A DNA stretch of 64,000 bases from Tigriopus japonicus. Its lineage: Eukaryota; Arthropoda; Copepoda; Harpacticoida; Harpacticidae. The stretch is from positions 8,975,330 through 9,039,329 of the forward strand of contig CM021319.1 of the NCBI GenBank assembly GCA_010645155.1, in the 5' to 3' direction. The notes under the pieces are model-generated. The model was not told where the DNA came from. It made no database searches and saw nothing but the letters and a program-made list of their open reading frames with translations. The translations under genes were made by a program, and so were the position numbers. Below are positions 1 to 10,202 of this stretch, piece by piece. Positions within the stretch are counted from its first letter, which is position 1. Each line of letters starts with the position of its first letter.

Positions 1-3000
1 ACGAGCTTGGAACATCTTGAACAAGAACTTGCTCTTGTTTGATACGAAGGTCCTTCTACTCTTCACATTCGATCAAGATCAGTCACGACCAAGATGTTCC
101 TCGATGACTTCTCGAGAGCTCAACTTTCTTCTCGACGAATTGCTCTTTTGTTCCATTGCTTGTCTTTTGAATTGTAGGTGAAAGTTGTTCCAACTTTTGT
201 GAGTGCTAAATTGATCAGAGATCATCTTGATGTCTAATCTTCAGCACAAAGAAAAAGACAGCGGAACAGAAATAGCTAGTCCATCAGTGTTCCCTCCAAT
301 CCTTATATCAACCAATAATGTTCCACATTTTGCTCCTAATGCGCAATGGACTCAGACGTAGTGGAACACAGAGGGCATACCACATGCCCAACTCTGTCTA
401 TTGACTTATGCAAATATCTCTGTTGGCTGCCAGTCAAACAATAGATGTCAAAGATGAGGAGAAGAAGGATGATGATGATCTCTTATGCCAAAGGCAATTA
501 AATTAGTCGTCGGGAAAGACGGCAAAGTCGGTTCTCCTCGGGCCAGATCCAAGTGTTCCTTCCCGACAAGCTTGTTCCACGACTTCTTGAGTCGAGCAAA
601 GTTCAATCCAACTATTATGGGCCAAAATATTGGGAATAAAAAGTTATTCAAGTCTATATTGAATTGAAGACCAACGGATTGTTTTTGAGATATGCCAGGT
701 AAATTGACGAGGTTAACCTTGGCCATATTTGATATTTGATGCCTGGTTATTGGATATCTTCAATGTTAAGAAACTTATTCTGCAAATTGAAAAGGACACG
801 TCAGTTCCTAAGAACATATCGACTTCCAATGTAGGGCATGTTCATTAAAAGATTATTTACTCTTTGCAACTCCTACCAAGTACAACATGCAATTTTTTTT
901 CGAACAAACATTTCTTGCTTCTTGAAATGACGAACTTTTAGATTTTCTCAACAATGCCATTTTCAGGACAATCGTCCATTTTTTACAGACCGAAGACGGA
1001 ATAGGAATTAAAACAATAAGCGGGGTTTTGCGTGCTCCATATTTCCGAATGAACACACACTATTTATACTGGTTCCAATGTCGAGACTGTCTGTATGAAA
1101 AAAGAGGAAAATGACCTGATTTATGGCGGTGTTCCTGTATATAATATGAGGCGTAAGCATCACTGATGAGCGACTTCCACTGAAAAAAATTCTCATCTCG
1201 CGTAAATTTGGCGTTTTTCAACCTCAACCCAGTTTTCTTCATCGTTTTAATTCATTAAATCCAAGTTGGTTCCAACGTCATTGGAACTAGGAGCTTTGAA
1301 TTCCCTATCGTGAAGGCAATGAGTCTTTTTTAATGGTTTGAGATTTATCTAGTACAAATTTTCTGACATGATTATTAAACCATAACTATTGGCTTTCTCG
1401 ATCCTAAAAACGAACTAAATTCAATGTTCCACCGAAGAGAGGACAGAATAAATTCGAGATGATAAAAGGATTTCGATGAGAATTTTTCTCAAACTTTTAC
1501 CGATTAAACACTACAGTACACACAATACATCAAAGGGCAATGAAACAACGAAATGACGTCTGGAAATCATTGTAACTGAACATTTGAACACATGCTTCAA
1601 CATTCTAAACAACCAGTTTACATCATCTCTGAATTTGGCCAATCTCAGTTCCAAAATTGAATGTTTCAGTCAATTTGTTCAAAGCAATAAATAGGAAATT
1701 TGTCAGTGCAATAGCGCGCAATTGATGTCTCTCTCTCTTTTCCTGTAAGAGAAATAAAATCTCGAAACGATAACCCACAAATCATGAGCAGGCCAAACCA
1801 TCCTCCACTTGGAACCATGAGTGGAGAGCAAGAAGAACCAGAAAGACGAGAAGGAAGAAGAAAAAGAAATACCACGACATGTCATCGTAACGTCCAATGG
1901 ACCATGAATCTCCAACCACAAAACCAGAAGTGCCCTTTCCAATACAAAACCATCTAAGCTAAGCTTGAAGTTGGAACGCTCGCTCTTTCGGATGATATCG
2001 GCTGAAAATTACCATTGAAAGTAAAAAGAGTGGATGAAGATATGTAATTGTGGAGAGCTAGAGGCCAAAAAAGGATCTTCAGGGAGTTCAAGTGGTAAAT
2101 TAGAGCGTAATTGCTTACTAGAGCATGGTGAGTTCACCATCGCGCGTTTTGAATATTGGATTATGGATTTGCCGTTAATTTAATATTCAGAAACCAAAAA
2201 AGTGAATACATAAATCAAATGCCACCTTCTCGGCTTCCGACTTTTTGACATTGCCCACGTTCGTATCTTAAAATACTGCTGATGATAAAGGACATGTCAA
2301 AATGAAGGAAAACATTGAGAGCAGGCACAAATCATATTTTAATGATCCTGAGTGATGTAGCTTTCATCAAAAAAATAAACTTGAATCAATGTAAATTTTA
2401 GACTGAATTTGGCATTTTTCTTGTTTTTGAGCCTTTCCAAATGTTGAATCTTTGGTCAGTTTCAGCTGAATCTCTATATTTTTCTTCGACAGCAATAGTT
2501 ATCTTTTGCAATCATCTGCATTGGCCACGACCTCTTTCAAATGTATTCCTAACATCAATGTTTTTTAGAATTAGCGAAAGACGAATTTCTTGTTTCCTCA
2601 TTGAAGTTGTAAAAAAACCAAATGCATTTATTTCTGTCTTTAAAAATCTTTCAAGAACATCTTTAGGATTCTTCGGTCATTGATCATTGTTAACTACTGT
2701 CCGTTCCTTTTATAAATTAAAGTTTCTGATTTTTTTGTATCCCATAGTTGAAAAAATCGTATCGATTGTTTGTGTTTTGGGAAATCTCGCAACCTTTTGA
2801 CAAGGATTTGTTTTTTTTAATTTTTCTACGGATTTTTCAAACGATGCACAGAATGTCATTACATGTAAGTGTCAAGAGAAAATGAAACGCAAGTGGGGAA
2901 GGGTCGAGACACGTTTGGCAAAAACATTGGTCTGTGAGGGAGTTAGAATTCGGTGCCCTGGTGTTGAAGTGTCTATAACATAGGCTTGGTCAGGGATAAT

Positions 3001-4831
3001 GGATAAAAAGTCGTCTAGATGAGACTTACAATCTAATAATGGGTCGTGTAACTATTGGTCGTCGCAGAGACGAAAGTCATACAAAGAAGGAACGCGATAC
3101 AGCACAAAATTGGATTTCATGGGCTTGATCAATTTCATTACCAAAAGCCAAAGGAGATCGTAGTAACTGAAAGATTTTGAAAATCACCTGATTTTTACAC
3201 TTTTTTATCAAAAAAAAAACTTTACTTCTAGAGTCACAATAGAGAAGTGGTGTAAATGTCATTCTCGCACTAATTTGATTAGAACGTTTGTTCAGTTCAG
3301 TTCAAATATGTTGCATTGGTGGACTTTTCCCTAAATCGGCACTAGAATGCCAAATGTTTTTAGTGTTTCCAGTTTTTGGGGTGGTGACTATCCATCAGAG
3401 CAATTTAAGAAAATACAAAGCTCTACCTTTTTGCATGTCAGTTACTCGACCATGCTAACTGTTGAAAAAGTTGAATGCAATATGTTGAAGCCACAAACTT
3501 CAAATAATTTCGGTTCATAACGAGTAATTTTGCAGTCAAAGTTTTGGAGAGACTGGAAAGGCTTTGATCAAGGTAGTTTTTACAACGATTGTGTCGCAAC
3601 TGATTAACCAACTAGGCTCAAAACTCGTGCCAGTACTTGAGTAACATGGGATGCCAAATTTGACCCAGATTGCTTTCAACATTTTGGCAAGTTTAGGATT
3701 GATTTCAAGGCAACTCTGCTTTAGGTAATTGATAAACCTAGTCATCAAGTGACGCCTCCTTATAAAAAAAAAACCGCCAAGAATACTAAATTGGAATATT
3801 TGATTTTGGCAGAGGTAATTGTGGCTTTTATCATAACAAAAGCACATACTAAAGCATTTGGAGCATGATGCACTCTTTCATTAAAAATGTAAGAAACTAT
3901 GATTTAGATCAGTTCACAGTAGAGTTATGAGTTTGAACGAAAGTCTCATTTTATTACAAAAAAATATTCTTGAAGATGTTGAAAAAAGGTCTAAGTTGAA
4001 CTGTAACCTGAACAAAAGACACGTTTAACCATTTACTCGAAATTGGTAAAACTAATTGTATGCTACTTTGCTTAAACCGTACCTACTAACGGTCTTTAAC
4101 GGACAATTAATCTAATGTTAACACTTACGATATAAATAAGCACTTTGCATGCCATGAATTGGGTATGAAGGGAACATTCAAATGCTTTCATCTGACATGC
4201 CAAAGCTTTCGAGGATAATGTTTGTCAACATTGTTCTAGTTAGGATCAAATTTGCGATATTCTCGCCAACTCGTTACAACATCCGTAGATTTTTTCTGTT
4301 CTCAGATCAACATTTTCAACCTACGAGAATGTCGTTAATTGTGACTTAATGCTGGACTATTTCATCGTGGTCGACAAAGTTGGTTCACCCTCTCGAGGTT
4401 TAGTGCATTAATCGGATTGAAAACTTTTCCTCGGATCGAATTGCCTTGAAAGCAATGTAATTTAATCAGGACTTACATTGCTGCCCCTGTTTAAAAGTTC
4501 GCTTGTCCAAAGTCGTTTGCAGTAGTTCACATGTTCAATCAGGCAATAATCGATCCAAATGACGTGGAAAAAAGTTGACAAAATTGCTTTTACGCAAGGA
4601 TAAAAAACCAAGTGCATTTTACATACTTACAACGTACTACTGTACACCTGATGAGTATCATGTGTCGTGTTTGAAACATTGACTTCTATTAATACTGGAC
4701 GGAGTGTAAGCCTAAAAATGTGTCTCCGGTCGCCAACTGTTGAGCAGAAAAAATTGCGGGAACATTTGAAATGTGTGACCAAGCACATGACAACTATGAA
4801 ATTGATGAATCAAAGGTGGAATTGAGTAATG
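1..4831. other. intergenic, no supported gene
   Basis: AT-rich sequence with only short unrecognised open frames. The first 180 bases are open in frame 2 (about 60 codons from the window edge) and have somewhat higher GC, so the end of an exon cut by the window is possible, but nothing in its translation is recognisable. No tRNA, transposase or splice-linked coding exon was found. Confidence 0.5.
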
Positions 4832-4839
4832 GTTTTGGG

Positions 4840-5172
4840 TAGTGATGGACCGAAAGGGCTCACCGAAACCGAAAGTTTCGGCCGAAAGAGGGCTTACCCG
4901 AAACCGAAACCGAAAGCAGCTGATTACAAAATTGTTCAAATGCAAAATTCGCCTTAAAATTAGAATGCCCATATGTTCGATGTTGGGTAGTTGCAAATGT
5001 TGAAAAATTGGAAAACTTAAATTTCAGAGGTTTTTGGACCATTTTTTTTTATTTTTGTTGTCAAACTCCATTCTATATAGCTTGTCTGCTTTCGGTTTCG
5101 GTTTCGGTAGGCATAACCGAAACCGAAACCGAAACCGAAATTTTGGCCGAAAGCGCTTTCGGTCCATCAATA
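4840..5172. mobile_element. non-autonomous hAT-like element (333 bp) with ACCGAA arrays
   Basis: The left end reads TAGTGATGGACCGAAAG. The reverse complement of the right end reads TATTGATGGACCGAAAG, which is 15 of 17 identical. The element is bracketed by the 8-bp direct repeat GTTTTGGG (4832-4839 and 5173-5180), the target-duplication length of hAT transposons, and the TAG/TAT-nnGATGG start also fits hAT ends. The subterminal parts consist of hexameric ACCGAA/TTCGGT repeats in both orientations (about 4862-4917 and 5089-5165). There is no coding capacity, so it would need a transposase supplied elsewhere. The boundaries are read directly; family assignment is inference from end sequence and duplication length. 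Confidence 0.8.
5089..5165. repeat. TTTCGG / ACCGAA hexamer array
   Basis: Runs of TTTCGG followed, after a short GTAGGCATA spacer, by runs of ACCGAA form a near-perfect palindrome inside the hAT-like element. A shorter, degenerate copy is at 4862-4917. It could form a hairpin in single strands. Confidence 0.8.
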
Positions 5173-5180
5173 GTTTTGGG

Positions 5181-6045
5181 TCATTTTTTGCTACTGCTTG
5201 TGGTCACTTTCTCGGAAGAACCAAAGACGCCACTAGATGACCATGCCTTGGATTTGAATACTTCAACTTGGAACTTTTTTGCCAATACATTGAATAAGTC
5301 ATTGGTAGGAAGAACATAAATTTAAGCTTTTGCGTTATGTAGGTTTAATCCAATGCATATATGGACAAATACTAACTTGTGTCTTCAAGAACGAGTTGAA
5401 AAAATTGGTCTTGATTCACATGTTTGGTCACACTAACTGTCCGCTCAACAGTTGTGATGGCGACATTTTCCTCATAAACTGAGCGCATTCCGCCCCGCTT
5501 GCTAAATCAGCCAGACTAAAGCTTGCACGCTATCTAGTGATTATAATTGCTCTAAGGTTTGAAACAATGTTACCAATTAAGAAGTTCAACCAAAGGTTAC
5601 AAAGATCGCCGCTAGATGGAGGCAAATCAGAGGCAAAGTCTCTTAATTTCAGAGTTATCACAAACTTAAACTAAAGCCTCTTTAACTTAAACTTGTTGCC
5701 AAAATTGCAGTTTCCATCTTTAAGTGGATTCATCTAGTTCATCATCAACTAAAGATGGCGCTGATTGTCACTTTTCTCTTTGATTGAATCTCAACTTGGC
5801 CTCTTGAAGAAGGCTTGCTCTGACACTGAGGTGTTCATTTTGAGAACAAAAGAGGGCACCCATGCAGGATGTGCTCAGGGCGTGCTAAATTATGCGACAG
5901 CCATCTAGGTGACAAGAATGTGGTTTTTTTTTAGAATCCTCTATCGACTGCTTCTTATAGTGAGTAGCTCTTTTATAATTGGCATGTCACCGGCGGCGAG
6001 AGGTATTGTAGAGTAAATTACTAAAATATTAATAATACTTTATTG
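5181..6045. other. intergenic with a dispersed repeat copy (5571-5912)
   Basis: No gene seen. The part from 5571 to 5912 matches, in reverse complement and with gaps, the stretch 18141-18575. Shared blocks include GATGGCGCTGATTGTCA with the following TTTGATTGAA, and the block around GATGGAGGCAAA. It is a dispersed repeat of unknown type without visible coding capacity or clear terminal repeats. Confidence 0.6.
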
Positions 6046-6047
6046 TA

Positions 6048-7330
6048 CCGGGTGGCCGGATTGATGTTGTACACTCAACCAACGCAACTTTAGTCTAAAT
6101 TTGAACGAAAATAAGGGGAGCTTGGGCAAAATCATTGAAATTTAAGTTGTTTATCGACATGTACACAGCATTACTTCTCAAAAACACTCCCTTAAACGGC
6201 AATGCACGCCTCAATAAGGCTACGGAAGGCTGTGCAGGCGTGCAATAGCTCATTGAAGGACATCCTGCTCCACTCTGCGTCGACGGCGGCCTTGAGGGGG
6301 GCCAATTTTGGGTGACTAGTGGCACACGCCTTGCTCTCAATTTGCGTCCAGACATAGTAGTCCAGGGGATTCAGGTTGGGTGAGGACGGGGGCCACAAAT
6401 GCTTTGACCAGAATCCTGTGGACCCAAGCTTTGACTCAAGGCACTCTTGGACGGCCAGTCACATGGCCGCCATCTTGAGTCCAGATGAGTTCCATATGCC
6501 GTACTTGCTGTTGAGAGCCAGGAGCACCCTGTGGGCGACCAGCTGTTTGTACTGGGCCCTGTCAAGATTGCCTCAATCCAAATGAGTGGCAGGTAATGGC
6601 CATCACTGCTGATGATCCCCAAGCACATCACATTTGCTGGGTGCTTGGACCGCGGCACGTACCTGATGGAAGGGTCCACATCGTCTGGATTGGATGCCAG
6701 ATAGTGGTTGTTCCTCCTGTTGATGTGCTTGTCCATGTAGAAGTACTTCTTGTCACTGAAGGCCAAGACTTTGCCATCTTTGCTCTTCAGAAAATTGAGA
6801 AATCTCCACAATCAAGCCATTATTCCCTCATGAGGGGTGTCAGGGTCTGAACCTGCTGTATCGCACGTGACTAAAGCCCCAGGTTGTTCTTCACCGCATC
6901 GTCAACTTGGCGATGCCGTGCTCCTTCTCGAGCGAATTGATGGAGATTTTGGGGTCAAAGGTGACCTTATCTTTCACTGCACCCACCACCTCATTCGTGC
7001 AGACTTTGGGCTTCCTTCCACTGTGGCTCTTCTTATAGCCACTAGACCCGTCGTACAGACGTTTCACGTTGTACATGGTCATACGAGAGATTCTGAAATG
7101 ACGCGCGATTGTCACTGGTTGTTCGCTAGCGAGAATCCGCGTGACGATTTTTTCTTGGAGCTCAGACAGCCTTGGTTTTGTGCTTGTTTTTGTTTGGATT
7201 TGGATGATTCTCGACACAACGATTTGCCATAAGGCACACTTCCTCTCATAAGAAATTCAGTGTGCTAGAAAGTTGCGTTTTGAAAATAGGACCATTTTAT
7301 ACAGTGTACAACTTCAATCCGGCCACCCGG
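6048..7330 (-). mobile_element. decayed mariner-like transposon (IS630/Tc1/mariner)
   Basis: A 1283-bp element bounded by TA dinucleotides (6046-6047, 7331-7332). Its terminal inverted repeats start CCGGGTGGCCGGATTGA and match for about 28 bp with one mismatch. Size, TA target and ends are those of a mariner/Tc1 transposon. The interior encodes a broken transposase on the minus strand (see the next entry). Confidence 0.93.
6192..7217 (-). pseudogene. mariner-like transposase, frameshifted
   Basis: The N-terminal part (7217 down to 6891) is a helix-turn-helix DNA-binding region with the phrase ARHFRISRMTMYNVKRLYDG. After a frame change, 6811 down to about 6560 gives the catalytic start FSDKKYFYMDKHINRRNNHY, with the first catalytic Asp in FSD. 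In another frame the second Asp appears as TQDGGH (about 6474). The third is in PNLNPLDYYVW (about 6361), about 37 codons on, which suggests a DD37D (maT-like) rather than DD34D arrangement; the indels make that count uncertain. Intact members are about 340 residues. At least two frameshifts, and an in-frame stop in the alternative frame, show that this copy is dead. Confidence 0.9.
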
Positions 7331-7332
7331 TA

Positions 7333-7517
7333 AATGAGATGCGCTTTAAATGCACATTCTAATTCTTCGGATAAGAACTTGAAGACAAACATGAGAGCTG
7401 ATAAAAATATGGAGAGGTATAGATCACTTGTTGAGGGGATTTGGCAATTCAATGAAAGTACAGTGGAAGCATAGGAGGACAAAGTAAGAAAAACAAGCTC
7501 GAGGTTAGTCTCAGTCA
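7333..7517. repeat. weak copy of the foldback-type dispersed repeat
   Basis: The segment around 7425-7470 (GTTGAGGGGATTTGG, later GTGGAAGCAT) resembles the repeat seen more clearly at 23926-24045, 44019-44262 and 53006-53125. No gene is present. Confidence 0.35.
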
Positions 7518-7569
7518 CAGACCAACAGGGTGGGCATTTTTCGACATCGAGAGCATTTTGGACACCCTA

Positions 7570-7732
7570 GTGTCCAAAAGTGTCCAAAAATACCCAGAAG
7601 GTGTCCAAAAATACCCAGAAGGTGTCCAAAAATACCCAGAAGGTGTCCAAAAATACCCAGAAGGTGTCCAAAAATCCCCAGAGGGTGTCCAAAAATCCCC
7701 AAAAGTTGTCCATAAGTGTCCAAAAGTCCAAC
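7570..7732 (+). repeat. 21-bp minisatellite, TGTCCAAAA core (left arm)
   Basis: About six tandem units of 21 bp (GTGTCCAAAAATACCCAGAAG and close variants, the later units with CCCC in place of ACCC). Three overlapping frames stay open through the array because the unit length is a multiple of three, which gives spurious repetitive ORFs on both strands. Confidence 0.95.
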
Positions 7733-8561
7733 AAACGTAAAAGAAAGTTGTACAAATCAGACGGAAAACCAGTAACACTACATAAGTAATTGAATTCTAA
7801 AGAATGCATGGTTGTGTACTTAAACAAAAATAGTTCTATTAATGGGAACATTACTTGGAGAAATAAACTTTGCCATGATAACTTGTTAAAAAATATTTTT
7901 TTTTATTTTTACAATGTGGTAAAATGTGTGTAACTGTTCAAAATGTTTCAAGATTTACATTTTATTTCCTCATCTGTAAACAAGAGTCTTGTCTTTTTTA
8001 ATAGTAAAACAACACTGCTTTCATTCTTTGGAAAAAGCATTATAATACCCACATTGCAATCTGATATCAGTTTGAGTGTACTTTATTATAGTTAACATTT
8101 TTTAGACAGTCAGGTCAAAAGACTTCTTGCCTCTTGGATGGGAAACACTTGCAACAATGATAAACTTTGGAATATAAATCAAAATACTAAGTAACCTTCT
8201 CTTGTCACAAATCAAGACACAATTAGCTTTAAAATGTACTCGCATACTATGTTTAACATGAAGTGTGGTGTGAGCGTGTTATTAGTAGTCCCAGTCTCAC
8301 ATTCGTTTGTTCGTTCATTCCTTCAGTCGATCATTCTTTCCCACATTTTGGACGATGCTCGGTGGTCAAATGAAAAGAGTGGCAAGTTCAAATGTCCAGT
8401 TTGGCTTTCAAGTTATTGGCTCATTTAATGTATTAAGTGTAAGTTTCTTATGCTGAATTGACTTATTCTTGCTTAGATTTCGTCAAGTGACGTTTCTTTT
8501 GGAGAGAAAGTTTGTAGAATGTTATTCTAAAAATGTTTTTAACCATCATTTTTCGAATTAC

Positions 8562-8702
8562 TATTTTTGGACACTTTTGGACACTCCTATTTTTGGACAG
8601 CCTTATTTTTGGACACTTTTGGACACTCCTATTTTTGGACAGCCTTATTTTTGGACACTTTTGGACACCTTTTGGACAGGGGTGGACAAAATGTCCAAAA
8701 AT
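8562..8702 (-). repeat. 42-bp minisatellite, TTTTGGACA core (right arm)
   Basis: About two and a half units alternating TTTTTGGACAC, TTTTGGACACTCCTA and TTTTTGGACAGCCTTA. It carries the same core as the left arm in the opposite orientation. As on the left, the frames that stay open through it are repeat artefacts. Confidence 0.93.
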
Positions 8703-8725
8703 CAAATGCCCACCCTGCAGACCAA

Positions 8726-9437
8726 GCTCCAGGCTATTCAGTTCTAACTAAGCAATCAGACCAGGGCGACAATACTTTGATCCGTGACCTCTAGATGACT
8801 CGGACTGAATTTTCTGGTTTAACTCTGATTATCTTATCTACTCTATTTCGAAATAACCTCATACTGTAACAAACGTTTTTTCCTCAACACTAAAAAGTTA
8901 AGTTGAATCTTTGGGAACTTTTTTTCGCTTTAGATGTAACGTTTTTAACCTTTTGAGGTGAAAAATGGACCATTCAAACTAGGATAATAACTCAGGAGCT
9001 ATCGAATATACTTTGATTTGGTTCTGCTTCAAGGTGTATCTAAAAATACGCTGAATATAGATTGAACAGGTTTTCAACAAATTTTAGTTATGATAGGTTT
9101 TTAAATTTTAAATTTTTTCTCTGAAACTGAATTTCTCTGAAAAAGTTGTTCCCTATTGGTTTGTGGTTTCACGTGTTGTGTTTGGACATCGCGATCTCAG
9201 CTAAAAAGCCGTTTGAAGCAAAATGGCTAGATTGTGAGATACTTAAATACGTTAAAAAAGTATTTTTCAATGCATGAGGTGAACCAAAGGGAGGTGCGTC
9301 GTTAGCTACACTAAATCGTATTGCTTGAGTAATGGGCTTCCAGCCTAGAAGAAGTATTAGTCAAGAAATTTATGCTTGAGTGTACCAAAATCGAACCAGA
9401 TTATACGTAGGTCCATAATCATACTCTCAGGCATTAA
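8726..9437. other. intergenic, nothing recognised
   Basis: AT-rich, only short open frames, no repeat or RNA gene recognised. Confidence 0.5.
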
Positions 9438-10202
9438 GAACACTACACATATGATTTAGTAGTTAGTACGTTGACAAATTTACAGTCGGACTACAAAAGT
9501 TACTTTGTTAGTACGACACGTCAGCATTGCAAAGATTTGAAGCGGAAAGTTGTTAGCAATGACTGCCATTATGATAAATCATTCACCTGGATCACGGAGA
9601 GTTCGGAGGAATTTTTTCAAATTCCTGTACCACTCAAAGTTGACATCCTTTTTTATTTTTTTATCTCATGTCTTCGGGCTTTCTCGAAATCAACAAGACA
9701 TAGAAATTGCCTTAGGGTGGCCAAATTCAGACTCGTTATGCGACATTCAAGTTTTCCGAAAGATTTCCAAATTATGGAACGATCTTTTGGTAACCTGAAA
9801 AGTTTAGGGAATAAAGACAAAGGGTTTTACCCAAGGGTTCACTTTTTGTTTTGCTTAATCAAAGACACTGTTGGTTACCTCCGGCTTTCTGTATTGGACT
9901 ACACAAATGTTTTGAATCTGTTGCTACGTAGTCAGACTGAATTCTTAGTCAGCCATGATGGTCTAGGAAACAAAATGAGGACGTCTGCTTTACTCGAGTA
10001 TTTTTACATCAAAATGTTGGAAAAATGTACCCAAAGATGGCTTTTTGCCTTTATGGGTGGCTCTTGTGATTCCATGGAGTTGAAAAGTGCGTATTTTCTC
10101 AACAGAAAGCAGTTCTACGAGTGTTTCATTGCCATCAAGAAACGACCAAAACTCAAGCAACAAAAACTTGTCCATGGTCTTGAAAATAAAGTTTACAACT
10201 GA
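9438..10202 (+). CDS. unrecognised 255-codon open frame without an early ATG
   Basis: Open from just after an in-frame TAA (9435-9437) to a TGA at 10200-10202. This is long for such AT-rich DNA, where a stop is expected about every 15-20 codons. The first in-frame ATG is only at about 9738, so if real it is an internal or terminal exon, or a decayed element. The product is rich in Phe, Lys and Leu, with a basic C-terminus (IKKRPKLKQQK). No domain, signal peptide or transposase motif was recognised. It may be a relic of a mobile element, a real lineage-specific exon, or chance. Confidence 0.25.
   Translation, partial: EHYTYDLVVSTLTNLQSDYKSYFVSTTRQHCKDLKRKVVSNDCHYDKSFTWITESSEEFFQIPVPLKVDILFYFFISCLRAFSKSTRHRNCLRVAKFRLVMRHSSFPKDFQIMERSFGNLKSLGNKDKGFYPRVHFLFCLIKDTVGYLRLSVLDYTNVLNLLLRSQTEFLVSHDGLGNKMRTSALLEYFYIKMLEKCTQRWLFAFMGGSCDSMELKSAYFLNRKQFYECFIAIKKRPKLKQQKLVHGLENKVYN

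Larger units (their letters stand above)
7526..8717. mobile_element. non-autonomous hAT-like element (1192 bp) with mirrored minisatellites
   Basis: The ends are perfect 14-bp inverted repeats, CAGGGTGGGCATTT, a typical hAT terminus. The flanks carry a perfect 8-bp target duplication, CAGACCAA (7518-7525 and 8718-8725). Just inside each end is a minisatellite built on the core TGTCCAAAA: eight perfect cores on the left pointing inward, and nine in the opposite orientation on the right. Such inverted subterminal motifs are where hAT transposases bind in studied members. The AT-rich middle shows no transposase, so mobilisation would need an enzyme from elsewhere. Confidence 0.9.

Noticed and set aside
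7511..7851. Several repetitive open frames on both strands through the 21-bp array
   Set aside because: The unit length is a multiple of three and has no stop, so all frames stay open. It is non-coding transposon DNA.
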